DNA of 64,000 nucleotides from contig NZ_LMVK01000001.1 in assembly GCF_001541315.1 (NCBI RefSeq), positions 1 to 64,000 on the forward strand, written 5' to 3'. Under the pieces are notes generated by a model. It searched no databases and had not been told where the DNA came from. It worked only from the letters and a program-made list of their open reading frames with translations. How positions within the stretch are numbered: position 1 is the first letter of the stretch; the number at the start of each line of letters is the position of its first letter. This document shows, in pieces, positions 1 to 8,057 of the stretch. This stretch comes from Agrobacterium tumefaciens str. B6 (lineage in GTDB: Bacteria; Pseudomonadota; Alphaproteobacteria; Rhizobiales; Rhizobiaceae). The position numbers were made by a program, and so were the translations under genes.

Positions 1-50
1 ATGGTACTTCGTCTCAAGACGCGGGAGAGTAGGTCGCTGCCAGGTCTGCA
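1..50 (+). rRNA. rrf: 5S ribosomal RNA, 3' end only
   Basis: The first 50 bases match the 3' half of an alphaproteobacterial 5S rRNA: a GATGGTACT-type segment, then GCGGGAGAGTAGGTCGCTGC, ending near CCAGGTCTGC. The 5' part lies outside the window, so an rrn operon runs in from the left. A tRNA-fMet follows about 95 bases later, which is the usual end of rhizobial rrn operons. The exact 3' end is uncertain by a few bases. Confidence 0.88.
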
Positions 51-103
51 AAACGCAACACAAAATCTTCTCAATCACAAAAATGGGCAACAAGCCCAAA
101 TCA

Positions 104-126
104 AAAGGCCGCCAAAAGCGGCCTTT
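104..126 (+). terminator. Hairpin between 5S rRNA and tRNA-fMet
   Basis: AAAGGCCGC (104-112) pairs perfectly with GCGGCCTTT (118-126) around a CAAAA loop. The T tract is short (TTT), so it may be a weak terminator or an rRNA processing/boundary hairpin. A TATAAT hexamer sits just after it at 131-136, 9 bases before the tRNA. Confidence 0.55.
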
Positions 127-145
127 ATGCTATAATAAATCATTC

Positions 146-225
<80 letters not shown>

Positions 226-240
226 CCCACCAAACATATC

Positions 241-271
241 AAAGGGCTCCGAGACAACTCCGAGCCCTTTT
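241..271 (+). terminator. Intrinsic terminator after tRNA-fMet
   Basis: AAAGGGCTC (241-249) pairs with GAGCCCTTT (262-270) and is followed by a T run. It lies 19 bases past the tRNA CCA end and would end the rrn operon transcript. Confidence 0.75.
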
Positions 272-441
272 GGCGTCGCAAACATAAAATCGGAACCGCG
301 TCGCTGTCAGGTACAAAACAGGGTTGCGGGTCATAAAATCAATCCCGCCACTCACTTCCGTGAGCAATTCCATCTTCGGGATTGCCATAGGCCCCAAAAC
401 GGTGATGATGCCCTGTCATTCCTGTTCGGATAAAAGCTGCC

Positions 442-2250
442 GTGGCCGATGATCCCTTGCATATACTCAAGACCGTCTATGGCTACGATGTGTTTCGCGG
501 GCGGCAGGCCGAAATCATCCGGCATGTGGTGGCGGGCAATAATGCTTTCGTTCTGATGCCGACAGGTGGTGGCAAGTCGCTTTGTTACCAGATTCCAGCG
601 CTTGCGCGCGACGGCATGGGGCTGATCGTCTCGCCGCTCATCGCGCTGATGGTAGATCAGGTCGCTGCCCTGCGTCAGGCAGGCGTGCGGGCCGAGGCTC
701 TCAGTTCCGATCTTTCTCCGGAAGAGCGGCGTGCGCTTTGGCGGGATATGCGGGCAGGCAAAGTGGATATTCTTTATGCCGCACCGGAAACCCTTCTCAA
801 ACCGGATGTCCTGGACGCTCTCCAGCCCATTGCCCTGTCGTTGATCGCTATCGACGAAGCCCATTGTCTGTCTCAATGGGGGCATGATTTCCGGCCACCC
901 TACCGCCAGCTTGATACGCTGATCGAGCGTTTTCCCGACACGCCACGCATGGCGCTGACAGCAACGGCCGATGGGCCTACGCGCACCGAAATTCTCGGTC
1001 ACCTGGGAATCGAAGAGGATGACGCCTTCATCGCCGGCTTCGATAGGCCCAATATCCGCTATGCGATCATGGAAAAGGATAATCCACGCGCGCAGCTGAA
1101 GCGCTTTTTGAAGGACCGCGACAGTGAAAGCGGGATCGTCTATTGCCTTTCCAAACGGAAGGTGGACGAAACGGCCGCATGGCTGCGGGAGGAGGGGCGC
1201 GATGCACTGCCCTATCACGCTGGGATGGACAAGGCCGCCCGCGAGGAGAACCAGACCCGTTTCCAGCACGGCGAGGCGGTCATCATTGTCGCGACCGTCG
1301 CTTTTGGCATGGGCATAGACAAGCCCGATGTGCGCTTCGTCGTTCATATTGATCTGCCCGGCAGCATCGAAGCCTATTATCAGGAAACGGGCCGAGCCGG
1401 CCGCGATGGTCTGCCATCGGACGTACTCATGCTCTACGGTTACGAAGACATCGCCCTGCGCAACCGCTTTATCGAAGAGTCGGATGCTGCGGACCAGCGC
1501 AAATATATGGAGCGCCAGAAGCTTGACGCGCTGCTCGGCCTTGCGGAAACCGCGAGCTGCCGCAGGCAGGTTCTGCTGTCCTATTTCGGCGACCGGTGTC
1601 AGCCCTGCGGTAATTGCGATACCTGCGCCGAGCCGCCGGACCTGTTTGACGGGGCCATCGCCGCACAGAAGCTTCTGTCCTGTATTTATCGCACCGGTGA
1701 ACGTTTTGGCCAAGCCTATGTCATCCGTGTGTTGCTGGGGGTCGAGGATGAGCGGATTTCCCGCTTCGGACATGATCGCATCACGACATACGGTATAGGC
1801 AAGGAACATGACAATCGCACCTGGCGCGCCATTCTGCGTCAACTGGTTGCGTTACGCATGATTGAAGTGGATCTGTCCGGGCATGGTGGACTGTCCATTT
1901 CCGAGGACGGACGGCGTTTCCTGCGCGAAAAACCTGCGTTGATGCTGAGGATACCATCTGCTCCGCGTTCCGCCCGGCAACAGACGCCCCGCAACACGGT
2001 ATCGACGAGTTTGCCTGAAGCTGATCGCAGTCTTTTTGAGGCACTGCGTGCGAAGCGCATGGAAATTGCCCGTGCGCAGAACGTTCCGCCCTATGTGATT
2101 TTCCACGACAAGACCCTGATAGAACTTGCCACGGCAAAACCGGTCTCCGCGAAGGAAATGGCTGGGATCCCCGGCGTCGGAGACACCAAGCTGGAGCGCT
2201 ACGGGCCAGCCTTTCTGGCGGCGATCATGCAGCACGCCGCTGGCGAGTGA
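442..2250 (+). CDS. recQ: ATP-dependent DNA helicase RecQ
   Basis: A 602-residue superfamily 2 3'-5' DNA helicase for recombination and stalled-fork repair. Walker A PTGGGKS is at about residues 40-46; then come the DEAH box (DEAHCLSQWGHDFRP), the TATA motif III, and motif VI QETGRAGRDG. The RecQ zinc region carries the Cys set CRR...CQPCGNCDTC. A winged-helix region follows, and the last 80 residues form an HRDC domain (IPGVGDTKLERYG). The start is a GTG that places motif 0 (YGYDVFRGRQ) at the normal distance. Length and domain order are standard. It stands alone between the rrn end and the convergent frcR. Confidence 0.95.
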   Translation: MADDPLHILKTVYGYDVFRGRQAEIIRHVVAGNNAFVLMPTGGGKSLCYQIPALARDGMGLIVSPLIALMVDQVAALRQAGVRAEALSSDLSPEERRALWRDMRAGKVDILYAAPETLLKPDVLDALQPIALSLIAIDEAHCLSQWGHDFRPPYRQLDTLIERFPDTPRMALTATADGPTRTEILGHLGIEEDDAFIAGFDRPNIRYAIMEKDNPRAQLKRFLKDRDSESGIVYCLSKRKVDETAAWLREEGRDALPYHAGMDKAAREENQTRFQHGEAVIIVATVAFGMGIDKPDVRFVVHIDLPGSIEAYYQETGRAGRDGLPSDVLMLYGYEDIALRNRFIEESDAADQRKYMERQKLDALLGLAETASCRRQVLLSYFGDRCQPCGNCDTCAEPPDLFDGAIAAQKLLSCIYRTGERFGQAYVIRVLLGVEDERISRFGHDRITTYGIGKEHDNRTWRAILRQLVALRMIEVDLSGHGGLSISEDGRRFLREKPALMLRIPSAPRSARQQTPRNTVSTSLPEADRSLFEALRAKRMEIARAQNVPPYVIFHDKTLIELATAKPVSAKEMAGIPGVGDTKLERYGPAFLAAIMQHAAGE

Positions 2251-2308
2251 TCGGCAGAAATCGAATGAAGAGCCGGGTAAGCAAAAATCGGTGGGCTCTG
2301 ACAAAGGC

Positions 2309-3541
2309 TCAGCCGGTCGTGTCCTTGAACAGAACGTTCTGATCGATGAGGTAGCGCGAAAACAGCGGTAGGCTAGCACCGCCGATTGCCCGCGCTTGGC
2401 TACCCACCGCACCTTCGATGATGTCAGGCAGCGTGACACCCTGCAAATCGTGGTGTTTAAGGGCAAGGCGGGTGGCGGCTACGATCCTTGTTCTGACCCA
2501 ATCGGGAAAACCGCCGTCGATGATGACGCTCGAAAAATCGATGATGGAGGCGGCGGCAATGACGGCCTGCGCCAGAGCTGCAGCAGTTTTTCGAATCCAG
2601 CTTTCCAGCGGCTCGCCGAAATCGATCCACTCGTCTGGAGAAAACCACAGGGGACGAGGATCGATGCCCCTTTCTCGCAGCATGTTTTCCAGAACGAAGA
2701 TCGACGCGATTTTCAGAAGCTGGACGGTATTGCCGTCCTGCCCCTGCACCGGCAGGGGGCCGATAGCGCCGGCCGTTCCGGTCTTTCCGGAAAACAGCGC
2801 CGAATTCAAAACGACGCCGCCGCCGATAAAGGAACCGATGAAGACGTAGAGGAAATCCGGATAATGCTGGCCTGTTCCAAAAACCAGTTCAGCGCCACAG
2901 GCACTGGTCGCGTCGTTTTGCAGAAAAACGGGATAGCTGACGCTTTCGGCAATTTCCGACCGGATATCCACGCCCCGCCATCGCTCCATTTCAATCTGCG
3001 GAGCGCCCACTTCCTGCGCCCAGTTCCACAATTCGAATGGCGCGGCGATGCCGACGCCGGCAATTTTCTCTCGCTCGGCCGGCGAAAGCTTCGATTCGAG
3101 CTCCGTTATGCCGTCGATTACAAATGGCAATATCCATTCCGGCATGGGATAGGGATAGGTTCTGCGCAGCTTGAGCCTGATCCGGCCGACAAAATCCATC
3201 AGCACAAGATCGACGCTGCGCCGGCCGATCTTCACACCAAAAGAAAAGACGGCGTCAGGATTAAGCCGCATCGGCGTCGAAGGTTGGCCGACTTTGCCGC
3301 GCAGTCTTTCACCACGAATGAGAAGCCCGTCCTTTTCAAGCGACCGCATGATGACGGAGACGGTCTGTGCCGAAAGGCCGCAAAGTCTTGATATTTCGGC
3401 TTTTGACAGTCCGCCGTGGCGACGAACGAGGGACAGCACGAGCCGCTCATTATAGGCGCGCACCCCGATCTGGTTGGCGCCGCTGCTTATATCCATGGTG
3501 GTGGGCGACGCTGGCGGCGTCGTCTCGACAGATTGTCTCAT
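2309..3541 (-). CDS. frcR: ROK-family transcriptional regulator of the fructose operon (FrcR-like)
   Basis: A 410-residue repressor-type ROK protein. The N-terminal winged HTH (about 25-85) contains LSKAEISRLCGLSAQTVSVIM and is followed by a ROK sugar-kinase-like domain with SFIGGGVV and a late IIDGG motif. The zinc motif CxCGxxGC of canonical ROK proteins is absent: the region reads GPLPVQGQDGNTVQLL. It is divergent from frcBCAK with 262 bp between start codons, the arrangement I recall for FrcR in Sinorhizobium. It probably represses frcBCAK and responds to fructose or a phosphorylated sugar (inference). Confidence 0.85.
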   Translation of the reverse strand: MRQSVETTPPASPTTMDISSGANQIGVRAYNERLVLSLVRRHGGLSKAEISRLCGLSAQTVSVIMRSLEKDGLLIRGERLRGKVGQPSTPMRLNPDAVFSFGVKIGRRSVDLVLMDFVGRIRLKLRRTYPYPMPEWILPFVIDGITELESKLSPAEREKIAGVGIAAPFELWNWAQEVGAPQIEMERWRGVDIRSEIAESVSYPVFLQNDATSACGAELVFGTGQHYPDFLYVFIGSFIGGGVVLNSALFSGKTGTAGAIGPLPVQGQDGNTVQLLKIASIFVLENMLRERGIDPRPLWFSPDEWIDFGEPLESWIRKTAAALAQAVIAAASIIDFSSVIIDGGFPDWVRTRIVAATRLALKHHDLQGVTLPDIIEGAVGSQARAIGGASLPLFSRYLIDQNVLFKDTTG

Positions 3542-3663
3542 ATGTCATCCTCCCGCCCGCAATATCCGTCGCGACCGATACAGCAGGCTTTATGGCAATC
3601 TTGCTATCGCAACGTTAAACGACGCGCGATATTCCTCCCTGCCGCCTATTAGAATGCCATAGA

Positions 3664-3720
3664 GAATTAATAATTCAATCGGATTTATTTATTGACAGCC
3701 GTTTCCTTTGGTGGTTCCAT
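3664..3720 (+). promoter_or_regulatory. Promoter and possible operator of frcBCAK
   Basis: TTGACA (3692-3697) and TTCCAT (3715-3720) are separated by exactly 17 bases and form a plausible sigma-70 promoter 84 bases before frcB. Just upstream, GAATTA-A-TAATTC (3664-3676) is a perfect dyad in an AT-rich patch, a reasonable place for the divergently encoded ROK regulator to bind. The promoter is moderately supported; the operator assignment is inference. Confidence 0.5.
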
Positions 3721-3803
3721 CTGGGTCAACGATCATTGTTCTCGGAGGAGACGGGATCGTCGGGTAACCGTCACGGTGCTCAAATATCCATTGGGAGGAT
3801 CTC

Positions 3804-4826
3804 ATGAAGACCACTGTTTCCGCTCTTTTGGGCGCGCTTGCGCTTGGCGTTTCTTTCGCGTCCGTTGCGTCTGCGGCCGATACTTCGGTTTGCCTCATCA
3901 CCAAAACCGATACCAATCCCTTCTTCGTCAAGATGAAAGAAGGCGCGACCGCCAAGGCCAAAGAGCTGGGCGTGACGCTGAAATCCTATGCCGGCAAGAT
4001 CGACGGCGATTCCGAAAGCCAGGTCGCCGCCATCGAGACCTGCATTGCCGATGGCGCCAAGGGTATCCTGATCACCGCATCGGACACCAAGGGCATCGTT
4101 CCGGCCGTGCAGAAGGCGCGTGACGCCGGTCTTCTGGTCATCGCCCTCGATACACCGCTCGAACCCGTTGATGCCGCCGATTCCACCTTCGCCACCGACA
4201 ATCTTCTCGCTGGTGAACTGATCGGCAAATGGGCTGCCGGCAGCCTCGGCGACAAGGCCAAGGATGCGAAAATCGCCTTCCTCAACCTCACCCCCTCCCA
4301 GCCGACGGTTGATGTGCTGCGCAACCAGGGCTTCATGAAGGGCTTTGGCATCGACGTGAAGGACATCAACAAGATCGGCGACGAGAGCGATCCGCGTATC
4401 GTCGGTCACGATGTCACCAATGGTAACGAAGAAGGCGGCCGTGCAGCGATGGAAAATCTGCTGCAGAAGGACCCCACCATCAACGTCGTCCACACCATCA
4501 ACGAGCCCGCAGCTGCCGGCGCTTATGAGGCGCTGAAGGCGGTCGGCCGCGAAAAGGATGTTCTGATCGTATCCGTCGACGGTGGTTGCCCGGGCGTCAA
4601 GAACGTAGCGGAAGGCGTGATCGGCGCGACCTCGCAGCAATATCCGCTGCTGATGGCGGCGCTCGGCGTCGAAGCCGTCAAGAAGTTTGCCGATACGGGC
4701 GAAAAGCCGAAGCCGACCGAAGGCAAGAACTTCGTCGATACCGGCGTGACGCTGGTAACCGACAAGCCGGTCAAGGGCCTCGACTCGATCGATACGAAGG
4801 AAGGTCTCAACAAGTGCTGGGGCTGA
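3804..4826 (+). CDS. frcB: Fructose ABC transporter, periplasmic substrate-binding protein FrcB
   Basis: A 340-residue periplasmic binding protein of the ribose/fructose (CUT2) class. A Sec signal peptide covers about residues 1-24 (ends SVASAADT). The mature protein has the Peripla_BP_4 layout: [14 protein letters not shown] near the start, [16 protein letters not shown] in the first lobe, then [16 protein letters not shown] and a VSVDGGCPG segment. SD GGGAGGA precedes the ATG. It captures sugar for FrcC/FrcA; order and lengths match the Sinorhizobium fructose system. A strong hairpin follows the gene, so it may be made in excess over the membrane subunits. Confidence 0.9.
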   Translation: MKTTVSALLGALALGVSFASVASAADTSVCLITKTDTNPFFVKMKEGATAKAKELGVTLKSYAGKIDGDSESQVAAIETCIADGAKGILITASDTKGIVPAVQKARDAGLLVIALDTPLEPVDAADSTFATDNLLAGELIGKWAAGSLGDKAKDAKIAFLNLTPSQPTVDVLRNQGFMKGFGIDVKDINKIGDESDPRIVGHDVTNGNEEGGRAAMENLLQKDPTINVVHTINEPAAAGAYEALKAVGREKDVLIVSVDGGCPGVKNVAEGVIGATSQQYPLLMAALGVEAVKKFADTGEKPKPTEGKNFVDTGVTLVTDKPVKGLDSIDTKEGLNKCWG

Positions 4827-4845
4827 TGCCTCAACGTTGAAACCC

Positions 4846-4867
4846 GCGGGGGCATTCGTGCCCCCGC
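4846..4867 (+). other. GC-rich UUCG-tetraloop hairpin in the frcB-frcC gap
   Basis: GCGGGGGCA (4846-4854) pairs with TGCCCCCGC (4859-4867) across a TTCG loop, 20 bases after the frcB stop. No T tract follows, so it is more likely a 3' mRNA stabiliser or partial attenuator raising the frcB:frcC ratio than a full terminator. Confidence 0.65.
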
Positions 4868-5054
4868 CCTTGGACCAGAATGAATATCAGGCACGATCCG
4901 GGGGATCGGACAAAGGAATAAACGAGCGCGTTGCGCGCCCCTGCGGGGATGACACAGGCCGCTTCACAACACTTTGAAATCTACGCATCATTCTCTTTGG
5001 AGATAGACCCAGGTGTCAGGGCTGATGCGATAGAGCGATCGGGAGGAAAATCCA

Positions 5055-6137
5055 ATGAGCGATCAGCCGGTGCGGGCTCAGCCGCATAATGAATTTGAAA
5101 AGGTGCTTTCGGGAAGTTCGACGCAGGTCGCCGCTTTCGATACGCACGACAAGAGTGCGCTGGAAAAATTCCAGCATTTTCTCCATTCCAGCCCGGCGGC
5201 CGTACCGCTTATCGTCCTGGTGCTGTCGCTGGTTATTTTCGGCCTGCTCCTAGGCGGCAAGTTTTTCTCCGCCTTCTCGCTGACCCTCATCCTGCAGCAG
5301 GTTGCGATCGTCGGCATCGTTGGCGCCGCGCAATCGCTTGTCATCCTGACGGCGGGCATCGACCTTTCGGTCGGCGCGATCATGGGTCTGTCCTCCGTCG
5401 TCATGGGGCAGTTTACCTTCCGTTACGGTCTTCCGGCGGAGCTTTCCATTCTCTGTGGTCTCGCCGTCGGCGCATTTTGCGGCTTCATCAACGGCGTGCT
5501 GGTTTCGCGCATGCGCCTGCCGCCTTTCATCGTCACGCTTGGCATGTGGCAGATCGTGCTTGCGACCAACTTCCTCTATTCCGCGAATGAGACGATCCGC
5601 GCCCAGGACATTGCCCAGCAGGCGCCGATCCTGCAGTTCTTCGGCGCCAATATCCGTTTCGGCAACGCGGTCTTCACCTATGGCGTCATTGCCATGGTTC
5701 TGCTCGTTGCCCTGCTCTGGTATGTGCTGAACCGCACCGCCTGGGGCCGCCATCTTTATGCCGTGGGTGACGATCCGGATGCCGCAGAACTCGCCGGCGT
5801 CAACGTCAAGCGTATGCTGACCACCGTTTATACCCTGTCCGGCCTCATCTGCGCCTTTGCCGGCTGGGCTCTCATTGGCCGCATCGGCTCGGTTTCGCCG
5901 ACCGCCGGCCAGTTCGCCAACATCGAATCCATCACCGCGGTGGTTATCGGCGGCCTGTCACTGTTCGGCGGACGCGGCTCCATCATGGGCATGATTTTCG
6001 GTGCGCTGATCGTCGGCGTCTTTTCACTCGGTCTCCGGCTTATCGGCACAGACCCGCAATGGACCTATCTGTTGATCGGCGTCCTTATCATCTTGGCTGT
6101 CGCAATCGACCAGTGGATCAGAAAGGTAGCAGGCTGA
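5055..6137 (+). CDS. frcC: Fructose ABC transporter, permease FrcC
   Basis: A 360-residue inner-membrane permease of the RbsC/CUT2 family. A roughly 45-residue hydrophilic cytoplasmic N-terminus precedes 8-10 hydrophobic segments. The family signature around AGIDLSVGAIMGLSSVV and the later YAVGDDPDAAELAGVNV loop (EAA-like contact with the ATPase) are present. SD GGGAGGAAAA precedes the ATG. The stop overlaps the frcA start in TGATG, so the two are translationally coupled. Confidence 0.92.
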   Translation: MSDQPVRAQPHNEFEKVLSGSSTQVAAFDTHDKSALEKFQHFLHSSPAAVPLIVLVLSLVIFGLLLGGKFFSAFSLTLILQQVAIVGIVGAAQSLVILTAGIDLSVGAIMGLSSVVMGQFTFRYGLPAELSILCGLAVGAFCGFINGVLVSRMRLPPFIVTLGMWQIVLATNFLYSANETIRAQDIAQQAPILQFFGANIRFGNAVFTYGVIAMVLLVALLWYVLNRTAWGRHLYAVGDDPDAAELAGVNVKRMLTTVYTLSGLICAFAGWALIGRIGSVSPTAGQFANIESITAVVIGGLSLFGGRGSIMGMIFGALIVGVFSLGLRLIGTDPQWTYLLIGVLIILAVAIDQWIRKVAG

Positions 6138-6919
6138 TGGCAAAAGAACCTATCCTCACAGCACGCAATCTCGTCAAACGCTACGGTCGTGTGACCGCCC
6201 TCGACAATGCCGATTTCGACCTTTATCCGGGCGAAATCCTTGCCGTCATCGGTGATAACGGCGCCGGCAAATCCTCTCTCATCAAGGCGATTTCCGGTGC
6301 GGTGACACCCGATGAAGGGGAGATCAGGCTGGAAGGCAAGCCGGTGCAGTTCCGCTCGCCGATCGAGGCGCGCAAGGCGGGCATCGAAACCGTCTATCAG
6401 AACCTTGCGCTGTCTCCCGCATTGTCCATAGCTGACAATATGTTTCTCGGCCGTGAAATCCGCAAGCCCGGCATTCAGGGCAGCCTGTTCCGGGCGCTCG
6501 ACCGCCCGGCCATGGAAAAATTCGCCCGCGAAAAACTGTCGGAACTCGGCCTGATGACGATCCAGAACATCAATCAGGCGGTGGAAACCCTCTCCGGCGG
6601 TCAGCGCCAGGGCGTGGCGGTGGCGCGTGCGGCAGCCTTTGGCTCCAAGGTCGTCATCCTCGACGAGCCGACGGCGGCACTCGGCGTCAAGGAAAGCCGT
6701 CGCGTTCTCGAGCTTATTCTGGATGTGCGCTCCCGCGGTCTGCCGATTGTCCTGATCTCGCATAACATGCCGCATGTTTTCGAGGTTGCGGATCGCATCC
6801 ATATCCACCGGCTCGGTAAGCGCCTGTGCGTCATCAATCCGAAGGACTATTCCATGTCCGACGCCGTCGCCTTCATGACCGGCGCCAAGGAAGCGCCGAA
6901 GGAAACGCTTGCCGCATGA
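6137..6919 (+). CDS. frcA: Fructose ABC transporter, ATP-binding protein FrcA
   Basis: A 260-residue ABC ATPase. Walker A is GDNGAGKSS, the Q loop lies around YQNLALSPALS, the signature is LSGGQRQGVAVARA, Walker B is VVILDEPTAALG, and the H loop is in LISHNMPH. Unlike RbsA-type CUT2 ATPases (about 500 residues with two fused domains) it has a single domain, so it should act as a homodimer. The start used overlaps the frcC stop (ATG at 6137); an upstream in-frame ATG inside frcC is less likely. Its stop overlaps the frcK start by four bases. Confidence 0.92.
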   Translation: MAKEPILTARNLVKRYGRVTALDNADFDLYPGEILAVIGDNGAGKSSLIKAISGAVTPDEGEIRLEGKPVQFRSPIEARKAGIETVYQNLALSPALSIADNMFLGREIRKPGIQGSLFRALDRPAMEKFAREKLSELGLMTIQNINQAVETLSGGQRQGVAVARAAAFGSKVVILDEPTAALGVKESRRVLELILDVRSRGLPIVLISHNMPHVFEVADRIHIHRLGKRLCVINPKDYSMSDAVAFMTGAKEAPKETLAA

Positions 6920-7545
6920 CGCTGAAGCTTGAGACGATCGTCGAAGACGTTCTTCGGCGGGCAGAGGGTCAATCCCGTTTCATCATAGCCATTGCCGGTC
7001 CCCCTGGGGCCGGCAAATCCACGCTTGCGGATGCTCTTTTTGAGGCCTTGCGGGCGCGAGGCGAAACGGCCGCCGTCCTGCCCATGGATGGCTTCCATAT
7101 GGATAACGGCATTCTTGAGAAACGGGGATTGCTGCCGCGAAAAGGCGCACCTGAAACTTTCGACGTGCGCGGCTTCCTGGATATCGTCTCCGCCGTCCGC
7201 AAGGGCGGGCAGGAGGTGCTTGTTCCGGTTTTCGACCGCTCCCGGGAAATTGCCATTGCGTCCGCCCGGGCGATTGCGCCGGAAACGCGCTTTGTCCTTG
7301 CCGAAGGCAATTATCTGCTGCTGAACGAAGCGCCCTGGACACGCCTTTCCGAGAGCTTTGACCTCACCATCTTCGTGGGTCCGTCCTTCGCCGTGCTGGA
7401 AGAGAGGCTGCGGAACAGATGGCAGGGTTATGGTCTCGATGCCGCTCAGATCCATGCCAAGCTTTTCGAAAACGATCTTCCCAACGGAAAAAGGGTGATC
7501 GAAAACGCGCGTCCAGCCGATATTCATATCGATATCTGGGAATAG
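6916..7545 (+). CDS. frcK: P-loop kinase FrcK of the fructose operon
   Basis: A 209-residue P-loop kinase resembling uridine kinase / pantothenate kinase-like small-molecule kinases (YggC/FrcK group). Walker A GPPGAGKST is near residue 29; LPMDGFHMDN follows, where the uridine-kinase family holds its substrate-binding Asp; then come a VPVFDRSRE segment and AEGNYLLL. It is not a PfkB- or ROK-type fructokinase. The ATGA overlap with frcA makes it the last gene of the operon, so a role in phosphorylating imported sugar or a related metabolite is implied by position only. Confidence 0.82.
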   Translation: MTLKLETIVEDVLRRAEGQSRFIIAIAGPPGAGKSTLADALFEALRARGETAAVLPMDGFHMDNGILEKRGLLPRKGAPETFDVRGFLDIVSAVRKGGQEVLVPVFDRSREIAIASARAIAPETRFVLAEGNYLLLNEAPWTRLSESFDLTIFVGPSFAVLEERLRNRWQGYGLDAAQIHAKLFENDLPNGKRVIENARPADIHIDIWE

Positions 7546-7645
7546 ATTAACGCTTTCCAGTTCTTTACCGGCAAAGCGCGTTTGCCGTTAAGCCTTTGTT
7601 GATCATGTGTTGAATCTTTTTGATCCACAGGGTGGGGCTTTTGTG

Positions 7646-7692
7646 TGTCTATTCATTGACGTAAAAATTTCCTCATATACTATATGTGGTGT
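7646..7692 (+). promoter_or_regulatory. nrdHIEF promoter with two NrdR-like boxes 31 bp apart
   Basis: ATACTATATGTGGTGT (7677-7692) matches the NrdR box as I recall it (ACACWATATNTWGTGT) at 14 of 16 positions. A weaker copy with the conserved core CTATTCATTG lies at 7646-7661, exactly 31 bp (three helical turns) upstream, the normal spacing of NrdR box pairs. TTGACG (7656-7661) and CTATAT (7680-7685) form a promoter whose -35 overlaps the first box and whose -10 overlaps the second, as expected for repression. Transcription would start just before the riboswitch. Confidence 0.65.
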
Positions 7693-7694
7693 TC

Positions 7695-7910
7695 AAGGTT
7701 CTTCCGATTCGCAAGGGTTGGGAGCTAAGACGGGAATTCGGTGCGTAACGCCATCATGGCGGAACAAGGCCGAAACTGCCCCCGCAACTGTAAGCGGCGA
7801 GCATCGTTCCGATTTGGGTCACTGGAGCCAAAAGCTCCGGGAAGGCCGGAATAGATGTTGTGACCCGCAAGTCAGGAGACCTGCCTTGAGCGCAAACGTC
7901 CACGGGCGGG
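7695..7910 (+). ncRNA. Adenosylcobalamin (B12) riboswitch upstream of nrdHIEF
   Basis: The conserved core elements appear in order: GGTGC at 7740-7744, GCCCCCGCAACTGTAAGCGG (starting at 7779), TCACTGG, CCGGGAAGGCCGG, and the B12 box GACCCGCAAGTCAGGAGACC around 7862-7881. The segment CACGGGCGGGG (7901-7911) can form the kissing contact with the CCCCCGC loop. An SD-like GGAGGAAGG follows at 7917. B12 riboswitches usually shut off B12-independent isozymes when B12 is plentiful, which fits a class Ib reductase in a genome expected to carry B12-dependent NrdJ elsewhere. End points are approximate. Confidence 0.95.
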
Positions 7911-7930
7911 GTGTCCGGAGGAAGGTGTTG

Positions 7931-7947
7931 ACGCAAATGATTTGCGT
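7931..7947. promoter_or_regulatory. Perfect palindrome resembling a Fur/Mur-type box in the nrd leader
   Basis: ACGCAAATGATTTGCGT is an 8-bp perfect inverted repeat around a central G. Its core GCAAATGATTTGC is close to the palindromes I recall for Fur/Mur (Mn- or Fe-responsive) regulators in Rhizobiales. It lies downstream of the riboswitch and upstream of nrdH, so it could act as a transcription roadblock, serve an unseen internal promoter, or form a short RNA hairpin. About one 8-bp-arm palindrome is expected by chance in a window this size. Confidence 0.4.
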
Positions 7948-8057
7948 GCGCCCTTTTCTGCCCCCCTCCAGAACAAGCTTCGGGGTGAAGTCATGCCAGT
8001 GCATTTCTTTAAGTTGCTGCGCTCGTCGGCGTAGAGAGTGATTTTGTGCGGCTTGCA

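Noticed and set aside
7569-7587. Hairpin CGGCAAA/TTTGCCG after frcK as a terminator
   Set aside because: The stem is real but the following bases (TTAAGCC) give no T tract; evidence too thin for a terminator call.
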